Origin: Streptomyces sp. NBC_00557
GTDB lineage: Bacteria > Actinomycetota > Actinomycetes > Streptomycetales > Streptomycetaceae
Length of the DNA: 64,000 nucleotides
Assembly (NCBI RefSeq): GCF_036345995.1
Contig: NZ_CP107796.1
Coordinates: 4,464,001-4,528,000, forward strand
Reading direction: 5' to 3'
Positions within the stretch are counted from its first letter, which is position 1. Every line of letters begins with the position of its first letter. The position numbers and the translations under genes were made by a program. Shown here piece by piece: positions 24,346 to 33,546 of this stretch. The notes beneath the pieces are model-generated. The model was given only the letters and a program-made list of their open reading frames with translations, was not told the origin of the DNA and ran no database searches.

Positions 24346-26391
24346 TCAGGCCAACTGCGGCGGCAGCGGCGCCGAGTGGGCCACGATCAGACCCGACACC
24401 GCTCGGGTGAGCGCCACGTACAGCCGCCGCAGCCCCGTCCGCTCGTCCGGTTCGCCGTCCACCACCGCCTGCGGCTCGTCCAGGACCACGTAGTCGTACT
24501 CCAGGCCCTTGGCGAGGGAGGCCGGAACCAGGGTGAGCCGGGTCTCCCGGGTGGTCTCCTCGCCGGGCGCGAGGCAGGTGATCCCCGCGGCCGTCAGCGC
24601 CTCGGCCAGCGCCGGGACGCGGGCGTCCGCGGCGATCAGGCCGGTCGAGCCCTCGTTGCGCAGCAACTCCTCGCAGGCGGCGACGACGTCGGACGTCCCG
24701 CCGGCGTCACGGATCTCGAAGAAGCCGGGGTTCTCACGGACGGAGGCGACCGGGGTGAGGCCCGGGGCGATGTGCGGCAGCAGGCGGGAGGCGTAGGCGA
24801 TGACGTCGGTCGGGACGCGGAAACCGGCGGTCAGCTCCTCGATGACCCCCGCGGGCTTGCCGAGGTGGGCCAGCGCCTCCTCCCAGCTGCGGGTCGCCCA
24901 CGGGGTCGTGCCCTGCGCGAGGTCGCCGAGGACGGTCGCGCTGCCCGTGGTGCAGCGGCGGCCGACGGCCCGGTACTGCATGGGGGACAGGTCCTGCGCC
25001 TCGTCCAGGACGACATGGCCCAGCGAGTGCGTGCGCTGGATCAGGTCGGCCGCCTCGTCGACCAGCACCGCGTCCGCCGGCGACCACTTGGCCGACTTCA
25101 CGCTGCGCACCGGCCTGGCCCACAGGATCGTCTTCTGCTCGTCCTCGTCCAGGATCCCGGCCGCGTGCTCGGCGAGGAAGTCCGCGTCCGTCAGCAGCCG
25201 CAGGACGAGTTTCGCGGGATCGACCTGCGGCCAGACCGTCTTCACCGCCGCCTTCACGGCGCTGTTGCGGGCCACCGCGTCCTGCACCCGGTCGTCCGGC
25301 GCCTCCCCGGACCGCTCCATCTGCACCAGCACCGCGTGCGCGATCCGCTGCGGCAGGGCCTCGCGGGCGGCGCCGTAGCGGATGTCCCGCTGCAGCAACT
25401 CCCGGACGATCTCCTCCAGTTCGTACGCCGGAACCCGCCAGCGCCGCGAGCCGCGCACCACCACGACCGGTTCCGTCGGCATCGTCACGTGGGAGTACAG
25501 GGCCCGGCGCAGCACCTCGGCCATCCGGGCGTCGCCCTTGATCACGGCCGCCGCGGCGTCGTCCGTGCCGCGCACCTCGACGTGGGCGACCAGGTCGTCC
25601 ACGGTGGCCTGCTGCACCGTCAGCTCGCCCAGTGCGGGCAGGACCTGCTCGATGTAGTGCAGGAAGGACTTGTTCGGCCCGATGACGAGGGTGCCGGTGC
25701 GGGCCAGCCGCTCCCGGTGGGCGTACAGCAGATACGCGACCCGGTGCAGGCCGACGGCGGTCTTTCCGGTGCCGGGGCCGCCCTGGACGCAGACCGTGCC
25801 GGACAGGCCGGCGCGGACGATCTCGTCCTGCTCGGGCTGGATGGTGGCGACGATGTCCCGCATGGGGCCGACGCGCGGCCGCTCGATCTCCTGCTGGAGC
25901 AGTTTGCTGGCGGTGGCCGCCTCGGCCGGGTCGGAGAGGTGCTCGTCCTCGTACGCGGTCAGCTCGCCGCCGGTGTAGCCGAAGCGGCGGCGCAGCGCGA
26001 TGTCCATCGGGTCCTTCTTGGACGCCCGGTAGAACGGCTGCGAGACCGGGGCGCGCCAGTCGATGACCATGGGGTCGCCGTCGGCGTCGTGGACGTGCCG
26101 CCGCCCGATGTAGAACCTCTCCCCGTACGCCCCTTCCGCCTGGTCGGCGCCCGGTGCGTGCAGATAGTCCAGCCGGCCGAAGAACAGCGGGGTGTCGCTG
26201 AGGTCGGCCAGCGCCTTGATCCGCTCGTCGATCTGGCGGGACAGCACCTCGGCGTTGACCCAGTTAGCGGTGACGTCCCGGATGTCCAGCGCCTCCACGT
26301 CCTCGCGCATGGCGCGCAGCGCGGCGCGGGAGGCGGCGAGGTGGGAGCGCTCTCGGGCCAGGGGGTCGTCGTCGGGCGTGGACGTGAGCAC
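24346..26391 (-). CDS. HelD-like UvrD-family helicase (RNA polymerase-associated type)
   Basis: 681 residues. The N-terminal coiled coil (ERSHLAASRAALRAMREDVE) leads to a RNA polymerase-binding-like region (YIGRRHVHDADGDPMVIDWR, PFYRASKKDPMDIALRRRFG). The helicase core follows: Walker A VQGGPGTGKTAVGLHR, Walker B LDEAQDLSPMQYRAV, and the motif VI-like LRRLYVALTRAVSGLIV. HelD/HelR proteins free RNA polymerase from DNA and in Streptomyces can rescue it from rifamycins. The typical rifamycin-associated 19-bp element was not found upstream. The start chosen is GTG 26391. A strong hairpin lies in the 5' leader. Confidence 0.9.
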   Translation of the reverse strand: MLTSTPDDDPLARERSHLAASRAALRAMREDVEALDIRDVTANWVNAEVLSRQIDERIKALADLSDTPLFFGRLDYLHAPGADQAEGAYGERFYIGRRHVHDADGDPMVIDWRAPVSQPFYRASKKDPMDIALRRRFGYTGGELTAYEDEHLSDPAEAATASKLLQQEIERPRVGPMRDIVATIQPEQDEIVRAGLSGTVCVQGGPGTGKTAVGLHRVAYLLYAHRERLARTGTLVIGPNKSFLHYIEQVLPALGELTVQQATVDDLVAHVEVRGTDDAAAAVIKGDARMAEVLRRALYSHVTMPTEPVVVVRGSRRWRVPAYELEEIVRELLQRDIRYGAAREALPQRIAHAVLVQMERSGEAPDDRVQDAVARNSAVKAAVKTVWPQVDPAKLVLRLLTDADFLAEHAAGILDEDEQKTILWARPVRSVKSAKWSPADAVLVDEAADLIQRTHSLGHVVLDEAQDLSPMQYRAVGRRCTTGSATVLGDLAQGTTPWATRSWEEALAHLGKPAGVIEELTAGFRVPTDVIAYASRLLPHIAPGLTPVASVRENPGFFEIRDAGGTSDVVAACEELLRNEGSTGLIAADARVPALAEALTAAGITCLAPGEETTRETRLTLVPASLAKGLEYDYVVLDEPQAVVDGEPDERTGLRRLYVALTRAVSGLIVAHSAPLPPQLA

Positions 26392-26694
26392 GGGGATGCC
26401 TCCGGTGGACCTGCTGGGTGGCTACGACGATGCCGCCCGGTTTCCGACCGGGCGACGGCACTCCGCGGAGGGGAGGCGGGCAAGAGCGGAGATTTTAGGG
26501 GAGCGCGCGGGGGCGGGGCCAATGAATTTCCGGCCGGGTCCGCTGCGTGCGTGCGTCGGTTGCGGCCGCCGGGCCTAGGGGACGCGCGCCCCGGAAGTAG
26601 GGGCCTGGCTCCACCCGAAGATCTACGCGGAGCCGTCCGGAATTGGACCCGGAGACCGATGCGGCTGATATGTCCGGCGATCCACCATGGAGTC
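26392..26694. other. Divergent intergenic region upstream of the HelD-like gene
   Basis: About 300 nt between the reverse-strand helicase gene and the small plus-strand gene at 26695. It contains the leader hairpin at 26431-26460 and AT-rich patches at about 26488-26500 and 26522-26530 that could belong to promoters. No gene is seen and no rifamycin-associated element was found. Confidence 0.5.
26431..26460 (-). promoter_or_regulatory. Leader hairpin of the HelD-like gene
   Basis: GCCCGG (26435-26440) and CCGGGC (26448-26453) form a stem with a 7-nt loop. Flanking TGCC and GGCA can extend it past a small bulge. It lies 40-70 nt upstream of the start at 26391 on the transcribed strand. It might act as attenuator or RNA stabiliser; there is no poly-U tract. 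Confidence 0.4.
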
Positions 26695-26877
26695 ATGAGC
26701 GCAGCAACCATCTCTCCAGGCCCCGCCCGGCCGCCGTCCGGGGCCACGGCCGTGGACGGCCCCCACCACCACTGGCTCGGCAACGCCCTGCGCGCCGTCA
26801 AGGTGTTCGCCAAGGCCGCCTTCGGCGTGATCATCCTCGGCGAGTACGGCGAGGAAGCGGGCATACGCCGCCAGTGA
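26695..26877 (+). CDS. Small conserved-type protein, 60 residues
   Basis: ATG 26695 is preceded by a close GGAG. The C-terminal half (HHHWLGNALRAVKVFAKAAF, GVIILGEYGEEAGIRRQ) is an amphipathic to hydrophobic helix likely to lie at the membrane; the N-terminal 25 residues are proline-rich. I believe similar short proteins occur in other streptomycetes but cannot confirm that here. Function unknown. Confidence 0.6.
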   Translation: MSAATISPGPARPPSGATAVDGPHHHWLGNALRAVKVFAKAAFGVIILGEYGEEAGIRRQ

Positions 26878-26901
26878 CGGCGGCACAGGCTCCCCGCCGG
26901 C

Positions 26902-28554
26902 TCAGCTCGTGCTGTCCTCCGCCAGGATCTCGTCGGCGTCCACGATCCGGTAGGCGTAGCCCTGTTCGGCCAGGAAGCGCTGCCGGTGGGCGGCGAAGTC
27001 CTGGTCGATGGTGTCGCGGGCGACGACCGAGTAGAAGTGCGCCTGGTGCCCGTCGGCCTTGGGGCGCAGGACCCGGCCGAGGCGCTGGGCCTCCTCCTGG
27101 CGGGAGCCGAAGGTGCCGGACACCTGGATGGCGACCGTCGCCTCGGGCAGGTCGATGGAGAAGTTGGCGACCTTCGACACCACCAGCACGCTGATCTCGC
27201 CCTCACGGAAGGCGTCGAAGAGCTTCTCGCGCTGGGCGTTGGACGTCTCGCCCTTGATCACCGGGGCGTTCAAGTGCTCGCCCAGCTCGTCGAGTTGGTC
27301 GATGTACTGGCCGATGACCAGGATCTGCTGCCCGGCGAACCGGCGCACGATCGCCTCGGTCACCTTCCGCTTGGTGTCCGTCGTCGCACAGAAGCGGTAC
27401 TTCTCCTCGGTCTCGGCCGTGGCGTACGCCAGCCGCTCGGACTCCGTGAGGTTCACCCGGACCTCGACACAGTCGGCGGGCGCGATGTAGCCCTGCGCCT
27501 CGATCTCCTTCCAGGGCGCGTCGAACCGCTTCGGCCCGATGAGCGAGAACACGTCCGACTCCCGGCCGTCCTCCCGCACCAGCGTCGCGGTGAGGCCCAG
27601 CCGGCGGCGTGCCTGCAGATCGGCGGTGAACTTGAAGACAGGAGCGGGCAGCAGATGCACCTCGTCGTAGACGATCAGACCCCAGTCCCGGGAGTCGAAG
27701 AGCTCCAGGTGGGGGTAGACACCCTTCCGCTTGGTGGTCAGCACCTGGTAGGTGGCGATGGTGACCGGGCGGATCTCCTTCTTCGTGCCGCTGTACTCGC
27801 CGATCTCGTCCTCGGTCAGCGAGGTCCGCTTCACCAGCTCGTGCTTCCACTGCCGGGCGGAGACGGTGTTGGTGACCAGGATCAGGGTGGTGGACTTGGC
27901 CTGCGCCATCGACCCGGCCCCGACCAGTGTCTTGCCGGCGCCGCAGGGCAGCACGACGACACCGCTGCCGCCGTGCCAGAAGTTCTCCACGGCCTGCTTC
28001 TGGTACGGCCTGAGCGCCCAGCCGTCCTCCAGCAGCTCGATCGGGTGCGCCTCGCCGTCGACGTACCCGGCGAGGTCCTCGGCCGGCCAGCCCAGCTTCA
28101 GCAGCGTCTGCTTGATCTGCCCGCGCTCGGAGGGGTGCACGACGACCGTGTCCGGGTCGATCCGCGCCCCGACCAGCGGGATGATCCGCTTGGACTTCAG
28201 CACCTCCTCCAGCACCGGCCGGTCGGTGGTGGTCAGCACGAGTCCGTGCGCGGGGTGCTTGGAGAGCGTGAGCCGCCCGTAGCGGTCCATCGTCTCGGCG
28301 ATGTCCACGAGCAGCGCGTGCGGCACCGGGTACCTGCTGTACTGCACCAGCGCGTCCACGACCTGCTCGGCGTCGTGCCCGGCGGCGCGCGCGTTCCACA
28401 GCCCGAGCGGGGTGACCCGGTAGGTGTGGATGTGCTCGGGGGCCCGCTCCAGCTCGGCGAACGGCGCGATGGCCCGACGGCAGTCGTCGGCCCGCTCGTG
28501 ATCGACTTCCAGGAGCAGGGTCTTGTCGGACTGGACGATGAGGGGACCGTTCAC
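26902..28554 (-). CDS. XPB-type DNA repair helicase
   Basis: 550 residues from GTG 28554, preceded by GGAAAGG. The N-terminal DNA-damage recognition-like domain (GPLIVQSDKTLLLEVDHERA) is followed by the SF2 core: LRPYQKQAVENFWH, Walker A LPCGAGKTLVGAGS, the DEVH box LIVYDEVHLLPAPVFK, RLGLTATLVREDGRE, and motif VI QEEAQRLGRVLRPK. Bacterial XPB unwinds DNA 3'-5' and is proposed to act in excision repair. The helicase-associated gene at 28624-31275 lies upstream on the same strand, so the two are probably co-transcribed. Confidence 0.95.
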   Translation of the reverse strand: MNGPLIVQSDKTLLLEVDHERADDCRRAIAPFAELERAPEHIHTYRVTPLGLWNARAAGHDAEQVVDALVQYSRYPVPHALLVDIAETMDRYGRLTLSKHPAHGLVLTTTDRPVLEEVLKSKRIIPLVGARIDPDTVVVHPSERGQIKQTLLKLGWPAEDLAGYVDGEAHPIELLEDGWALRPYQKQAVENFWHGGSGVVVLPCGAGKTLVGAGSMAQAKSTTLILVTNTVSARQWKHELVKRTSLTEDEIGEYSGTKKEIRPVTIATYQVLTTKRKGVYPHLELFDSRDWGLIVYDEVHLLPAPVFKFTADLQARRRLGLTATLVREDGRESDVFSLIGPKRFDAPWKEIEAQGYIAPADCVEVRVNLTESERLAYATAETEEKYRFCATTDTKRKVTEAIVRRFAGQQILVIGQYIDQLDELGEHLNAPVIKGETSNAQREKLFDAFREGEISVLVVSKVANFSIDLPEATVAIQVSGTFGSRQEEAQRLGRVLRPKADGHQAHFYSVVARDTIDQDFAAHRQRFLAEQGYAYRIVDADEILAEDSTS

Positions 28555-28623
28555 GCGGGCTGCCTTTCCGAACGGCTGGACGGGGCCAAACATCCAGTGT
28601 GCCGCACCCGGCGGCGATCACCC

Positions 28624-31275
28624 TCAGTCCTCCGCCAGCTCCGCCACTCCGGTGATCCGGTGCAGGGGGTAGGCGCGGACCTCGTCCGCGGTGTGGTCGT
28701 ACGCCGTGACGAAGCCGCCCTCCACCTTGACCGGGGCGATGACGCGCTGGCTGGCGGCGCCGTCGGCGTTGACGTAGCCGATCCACAGGGACGCGCCGGT
28801 CAGCACGGCGGCCTGCACGGTGGCCAGGGTCTCGGCGGAGGAGGAGCGGGGCGGTTCACCGCCCGGCGGGGGCTCGCCGACCGGCTTGCGCGGGGCGGTG
28901 GCGGCCAGGTCGCCGGCCCGGATCGCGCGGATCGCCGCCGACAGCAGCGTGGCGTCGGGCGGCGGCGGTCCGTCCGGGACCGGCTCGGGCGCGGTGCGCG
29001 GCGGGGTGCGGTGGGCGTGGGCGCGGGCGATCAGCACGTCGCCCTCGGCGGACTCGGCGGCCGGTGCGTAGCCCATCGCGCGCAGGCCCTCCAGCAGCGC
29101 GGCCGGGTCGGACTGGGTGGCCAGCACGGTCGGGGCGAGGCGGCGCAGGCGCAGGGCGGCGGCGCGCTTGTCGGCCAGGATCTCGTTCAGCAGGCTGTCG
29201 TCGTCGCAGCGCACGTACGCCGAGGCCGCGCCGACCCGGAGGTGGCCGTGTTTGCGGACCACGTCGTCGATCAGATAGGCGAGCGGCTGCGGCACCGGGG
29301 TGCGGGAGTGCTGGGCGAGGAAGGCGTGCAGGTCGGCGGCGGTGTGACCGGCGTCCAGCGCGCGGCGCACCGAGGCCGGGGTGAAGCGGTACACGGTCGC
29401 GCCGCCCTTGGACTCCACGTCCGCGAGCACGTCCAGCACATCGGCGAGGGGGCGCTGGAGCGGCCCCGGCGCCACCGCCGTCAGGTCGGCCTGGAGCAGG
29501 ACGTGGTCCAGCGGCTCGGGGAGCAGCGGCGCGAGCAACCGGGCGGCGGCGGCCGTCGCCACGGCCTGCTCGGCGGGAGGGAGCGGGGCGAGGACGGGCG
29601 CGGGCCGGTGGTGATGGTGCACGGGCAGTTTGTCACCGGGGCCGGAGGACTCGGCGGGCCCGGTGCCGGCGACGGCCGAGGAACCAGCGGTGGTGGACCG
29701 GGCGGCGCCGGTGGTGTCCGGCGCGGTGCCGGCGGCAGACCGGGGCGTGCCCGGGGCGGTCGAGCCGGTGCGTCGGCCCGTGCCGGGGGCCGGGGCGCCC
29801 AGCAGGGCCCGGCCGTGCGTCGACAGGGCGCCGCGGCCGGTGATGCCCAGCAGTTCCGCCTCGGACAGGGTCCAGCGGGCGAGCCGGGAGCGCAGGTCCT
29901 CCTCGGCGCCCCGCTGCTGTCCGCGCAGGGGGCGTTCCCAGCGCAGGCGGGCCAGTACCGCGTCGGCGTCGGGTGCCGCGCCGGCCGGCAGCCCGGCCAG
30001 CAGGGTCAGCACCCGGTGCCGTACCTCGGGCGCGGCCGAGCGGTCCAGACCCGGGCCGAGCGCGGCGAGGGTACGGTCCTTCGCGTCCCGGCCGCCGACC
30101 AGGCCCGGCGTCCGGGTGGCCGCCAGCCAGGCCTCGGCGAGACGGGCCCAGCGTTCGGCGGCGGGCCGCTCCAGCCACTCGTCGTAGGCGGGCGTGGCCG
30201 CGTACCGCTCGTCGGCCTCGCCGTCGGAGGCGATCAGACCGGCGGCGTAGGCGAGTTCCACCCAGAACGCGGCGACCGGCTCGGACACGTCCAGGGCCAC
30301 GGCGGTGCGCTTCAGGTCGCGGACGCTGAGGCCACCGGCCCGCAGGACCGCCGGGCCGCCCTCGTCCCAGTCCTTCAGCAGTTCCTCGACCGTGGCGAGC
30401 GCGGTGTACGCCTGCCCGGCCGCCGTCGTGTCCACCACCTGCGGGCTGTGGGTGGCGGCCGGTTCGACGGCGGGCGGCAGCGGCTCGGGGGCGCGGTGGG
30501 CCCGGCCCTGACGCAGGTGCAGGGCCACCTCACGGGGCAGCACGACCGTGCCGGGCGCGGTCGGCAGCAGCAGGCCGCGATCCAGCAGCCAGCGCAGATG
30601 CGCGGCCGGCTCCGGGGTGACCTGCCCGTACGGCGGCCCCCACACCAGCCGCGACAGCACCTCCATGGCGGGCTCGGGAGCGCCGGCGAGCAGCTTCGCC
30701 ATCTTCTTCCGGTCCGAGAACAGCGCGGTGAGCGCGGCCACGGCGGACACCGAGTCATGGGTCGAGGGCAGCCCGGCCGCCGTGACGATCTCCTGGATCC
30801 GGCCCGGCGACATGCCCGAGGTGGCCTCCTGCACGGTGGGCCCGAGCCCGGTCGGGGAGGGGTGCTGCGGGGACGGCGCGAGGAGTTCGCGGGCGGTGCG
30901 GACCAGCCGCAGCCGGTCGTCGTCGCCCCACACCAGCGCCTGCTCGCGCAGGGTGCCGAGGGCGTGCGGCAGCGCGGCGGCGACCGTCTCGTCCCCGGCG
31001 TCCCCGGCCATCAGGCCGAGCAGCGTGTCGTACGACGCCGGGTCCGGGGCCACGGCCAGCGCCTCCGCCGTCTGCAGCGCGAACCGGTCGAGCCGCTCCA
31101 GCGCCCGCAGCACCGAGGCCCGGGTGCCGGCCCGGGTGGCCAGCTGGGTGAGGTCGGTGGGGACGGGCGTGATGAGGTCGGGGCGGCTGCGCAGCAGCGC
31201 GGCCAGGGAGGCGTCGTCCCGCGCGCGCAGCGCTTCCGCGAGGGAACGGGGTGCTGGGTGGGCCGCTTGGCTCAT
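28624..31275 (-). CDS. Large helicase-associated (XPB/Ssl2-like) protein
   Basis: 883 residues from ATG 31275; GTG 31284 is possible. The N-terminal region is helical (LAEALRARDDASLAALLRSR, LATRAGTRASVLRALERLD). A long Ala/Pro/Gly/Thr-rich linker lies in the middle (about 500-560). The C-terminal part contains RFTPASVRRALDAGHTAADL and AYLIDDVVRKHGHLRVGAAS, typical of the helicase-associated XPB/Ssl2-like domain, and ends with a WYL-like segment (VEGGFVTAYDHTADEVRAYP). It lacks Walker motifs, so it is probably a partner of the neighbouring XPB helicase. Function in repair is inferred. Confidence 0.85.
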   Translation of the reverse strand: MSQAAHPAPRSLAEALRARDDASLAALLRSRPDLITPVPTDLTQLATRAGTRASVLRALERLDRFALQTAEALAVAPDPASYDTLLGLMAGDAGDETVAAALPHALGTLREQALVWGDDDRLRLVRTARELLAPSPQHPSPTGLGPTVQEATSGMSPGRIQEIVTAAGLPSTHDSVSAVAALTALFSDRKKMAKLLAGAPEPAMEVLSRLVWGPPYGQVTPEPAAHLRWLLDRGLLLPTAPGTVVLPREVALHLRQGRAHRAPEPLPPAVEPAATHSPQVVDTTAAGQAYTALATVEELLKDWDEGGPAVLRAGGLSVRDLKRTAVALDVSEPVAAFWVELAYAAGLIASDGEADERYAATPAYDEWLERPAAERWARLAEAWLAATRTPGLVGGRDAKDRTLAALGPGLDRSAAPEVRHRVLTLLAGLPAGAAPDADAVLARLRWERPLRGQQRGAEEDLRSRLARWTLSEAELLGITGRGALSTHGRALLGAPAPGTGRRTGSTAPGTPRSAAGTAPDTTGAARSTTAGSSAVAGTGPAESSGPGDKLPVHHHHRPAPVLAPLPPAEQAVATAAAARLLAPLLPEPLDHVLLQADLTAVAPGPLQRPLADVLDVLADVESKGGATVYRFTPASVRRALDAGHTAADLHAFLAQHSRTPVPQPLAYLIDDVVRKHGHLRVGAASAYVRCDDDSLLNEILADKRAAALRLRRLAPTVLATQSDPAALLEGLRAMGYAPAAESAEGDVLIARAHAHRTPPRTAPEPVPDGPPPPDATLLSAAIRAIRAGDLAATAPRKPVGEPPPGGEPPRSSSAETLATVQAAVLTGASLWIGYVNADGAASQRVIAPVKVEGGFVTAYDHTADEVRAYPLHRITGVAELAED

Positions 31276-31400
31276 CTGACCCACGGTAGCGGCTGCCGCC
31301 CCCGAGGGGAGCGCCCCGGGACCCGGTACGGGCCGGCGGACACCTCTCTGCGCTACCGTCCTCAGGGGGTTTCATCGCCGCCACCCCGGAGGGGCTTGCG

Positions 31401-32462
31401 TTGGGGATCGAGAGCGACCAGGTCGTCTACGAGTACCTGAGCCGTGTCGGAGACATCGCTCAGCAACGGCAGCTGCCGTCGGCCACGCGGATGCGGCTCG
31501 TCTCCGAGCTGCGGGGCGAGATCGAACGGCACCGGGCCAAGGCGACGGTCGACAGCCCCGCGGCGGTCCGCCGCATCCTGGACCGGCTGGGCACCCCGGA
31601 CGAGGTGGTGGCGGCCGCGGGCGGCGGGTCCGGCGCCGGCCGGGTTCCGCAGCCGACGTCCGCCGCCGTGCCCGTACAGCCCGCGCCGGCCGAGCCGGAG
31701 CGCCGGCGGAAGCAGCCGCAGGAGCCGGCCGGCGGTGACGGTGACAAGGGCGGAGCCGGGGAGCGCCGCAAGGGGCTGCGCCGGGTCGTACCTCGCCCGC
31801 GCCCCTCCACGACCGAGGCGGCGTCCGCGCCCTCCGTCCCGCGCGACGCCCCGTCCCCGCCGCACCTGGCCCCCGCGCACGAACTGGGGGACAGCGCCGT
31901 ACGGCCCGACTGGTGGCGTCTCGGCGGGAATCCGTTCGGCGTCTCCGCGGAGACGGACTCGGTGCCGGGGTTCGTGGGCGGGGTGGAGATCCCGGAGCTG
32001 CTCCGGCGCCCGCCGAAGGAGAAGGCGCCGGCGGAGCGTGCCGAGCCGGAAGAGGCCGCCGAGCCCGAGCCCGAAGCGGAGGCCGGGCCCGCCGGGCGCC
32101 GGCGCCCGGCGCCCCGCCCGGCCGCCGGCTGGACCAACCCCCTTCTGCTGCTGGCCGCCGCCGCGCTGGTCGCCGGGGCGGTGCTCGGCAACTGGTTCGC
32201 CCTGCTCCTCGGCTGGGTGATCGCCTACGGCTCCCGGCGGCTGACCCCCGCGGAGACCAAGGTGGCCGTGATGGTCCTGCCCGGCACGGCCGTCGCCGCC
32301 GGGCTGGTCTGGCTGTGGGGGAGGGTCAACGGCCGCTGGGGCGCCCCGATCGCGCAGGGCCACATGAACGACGCGGTCGCCGGGACGTGGCCGTGGGTGG
32401 TGCGGGGAGCGGCGATCGCCTCGGCGCTGTTCCTGGTCTGGCGCTCCCAGCGCACCCGCTGA
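31401..32462 (+). CDS. Membrane protein with a cytoplasmic HAAS-like N-terminus
   Basis: 353 residues from TTG 31401, with a strong GGAGGGG ribosome site 7 nt ahead. Residues 1-75 (YEYLSRVGDIAQQRQLPSAT, LVSELRGEIERHRA, AAVRRILDRLGTPDEVV) resemble the DUF1700/HAAS signalling domain. A long disordered, charged Pro/Glu-rich middle part follows, then four hydrophobic spans near the C-terminus (such as NPLLLLAAAALVAGAVLGNW). Function unknown. It diverges from the helicase-associated gene. Confidence 0.82.
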   Translation: MGIESDQVVYEYLSRVGDIAQQRQLPSATRMRLVSELRGEIERHRAKATVDSPAAVRRILDRLGTPDEVVAAAGGGSGAGRVPQPTSAAVPVQPAPAEPERRRKQPQEPAGGDGDKGGAGERRKGLRRVVPRPRPSTTEAASAPSVPRDAPSPPHLAPAHELGDSAVRPDWWRLGGNPFGVSAETDSVPGFVGGVEIPELLRRPPKEKAPAERAEPEEAAEPEPEAEAGPAGRRRPAPRPAAGWTNPLLLLAAAALVAGAVLGNWFALLLGWVIAYGSRRLTPAETKVAVMVLPGTAVAAGLVWLWGRVNGRWGAPIAQGHMNDAVAGTWPWVVRGAAIASALFLVWRSQRTR

Positions 32463-32530
32463 GACACCGGCCGAAGAGGGCCGCTGACCGGCGGCGTCCG
32501 CCCGGGCACCCCGCTGACACAATGACCCAT

Positions 32531-33154
32531 ATGACATTCACCGTCGGTTTCGACCTCGACATGACCCTGATCGACTCCCGGCCCGGCATCCACGCCTGTT
32601 ACACGGCGCTGGCCGAGCGGACCGGGACGTTCATCGATGCCGATCTGGCGGTGACGCGGCTGGGGCCGCCGCTCGCCGAGGAGCTGATCAACTGGTTCCC
32701 CGCGGAGCGGGTGCCGGAGATGGCCGACCTGTACCGGGAGATGTACCCGCTGTACGCCATCGCCGCGACCCCCGCGATGGCCGGCGCCCGCGAGGCGATA
32801 GCCGCGGTGCGGGCGGCCGGCGGCCGCACGATGGTGGTCACGGCGAAGTACGAGCCCAACGCCAAGCTGCACCTGAGCCACCTGGGCATCGAGCCGGACG
32901 TCGTCGTGGGCGACCTGTGGGCCGAGCGGAAGGCGGAGGCGCTGCGGGAGTACGCCGCCGGGGTGTACGTCGGCGATCACGTCGGGGACGTGCGCGGCGC
33001 CCGTACGGCGGGAGCCCTGTCGGTCGGCGTGGCGACCGGACCCTGCCCCGCCGGGGAACTGCGCGCCGCCGGGGCGGACGTCGTCCTCGACGATCTGTCC
33101 GCCTTCCCCGCGTGGCTGGCCGGTTACCGGGAGGCCGAGGCCTCGCGCGCCTGA
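32531..33154 (+). CDS. HAD-superfamily hydrolase
   Basis: 207 residues; ATG 32522 would add three residues. HAD motifs: I VGFDLDMTLIDSR (DxDMT), II VVTAKYEPN, III-IV KAEALREYAAGVYVGDHVGD. The cap is of the phosphoglycolate-phosphatase-like type. The first D is the nucleophile. Substrate unknown. Its last 31 nt overlap the convergent membrane-protein gene. Confidence 0.9.
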   Translation: MTFTVGFDLDMTLIDSRPGIHACYTALAERTGTFIDADLAVTRLGPPLAEELINWFPAERVPEMADLYREMYPLYAIAATPAMAGAREAIAAVRAAGGRTMVVTAKYEPNAKLHLSHLGIEPDVVVGDLWAERKAEALREYAAGVYVGDHVGDVRGARTAGALSVGVATGPCPAGELRAAGADVVLDDLSAFPAWLAGYREAEASRA

Positions 33155-33381
33155 CGGCGGCCCGCGGCGACCGTCCGCAGGACGCCCGCGCCCGCGAGGA
33201 GGAAACCGACGGCCATGAGCATGCTCAGGCCGTACATGTAGGTGGGAAAAGGCTTCGTGCCGAGGAACAGCGGGACCACCGTGACCACGGTGGCCAGCGC
33301 CCCGGCGAAGAAGACGATCGCACCGGCGCGGATCAGCCCGTCACCGGGTGCGGCGGAATTCGTTTGGGTTTTGTCACGCAC
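33124..33381 (-). CDS. Small integral membrane protein
   Basis: 85 residues from GTG 33381; a TTG at 33414 would extend it by 11 residues. Two membrane spans: AGAIVFFAGALATVVTVVPL and MYGLSMLMAVGFLLAGAGVL, joined by FLGTKPFPTYM, with a basic C-terminus. No family can be named. It overlaps the HAD gene by 31 nt at the 3' end. It diverges from the cold-shock gene, with which it shares a leader region. Confidence 0.75.
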   Translation of the reverse strand: MRDKTQTNSAAPGDGLIRAGAIVFFAGALATVVTVVPLFLGTKPFPTYMYGLSMLMAVGFLLAGAGVLRTVAAGRRQAREASASR

Positions 33382-33462
33382 CGGACCAGGGTAGTTCCCA
33401 GCGCGAGGGAACAACCGGGGGACGTCTTGTCACCCGCCCCGAGACCATTAGCCTTGGTAGCG

Positions 33463-33503
33463 GCGGGTCATGGACGACCCGCTCTAGTGCTATCAAGAGC
33501 ACT
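33463..33503 (+). promoter_or_regulatory. Two tandem hairpins in the cold-shock gene leader
   Basis: Hairpin 1: GCGGGTC (33463-33469) with GACCCGC (33476-33482), loop 6 nt. Hairpin 2: AGTGCT (33486-33491) with AGCACT (33498-33503), loop ATCAAG, followed by TTTC. Both lie 44-85 nt upstream of the cold-shock start. Cold-shock mRNAs often have structured leaders; a temperature-responsive role here is a hypothesis. Hairpin 2 plus TTTC could equally end a short transcript. Confidence 0.45.
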
Positions 33504-33546
33504 TTCGAAGCATTTTCCCCAACTAGTACGAGGACGAGGACAGACG

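Noticed and set aside
26392..26694. Rifamycin-associated element expected for a HelR-type helicase
   Set aside because: No sequence matching the GGGGCTTGC-type 19-bp element was found on either strand.
26986..31440. 1484-codon open frame antisense to the XPB and helicase-associated genes
   Set aside because: It spans two well-supported reverse-strand genes and their gap, with no recognisable domain; a GC-bias artefact.
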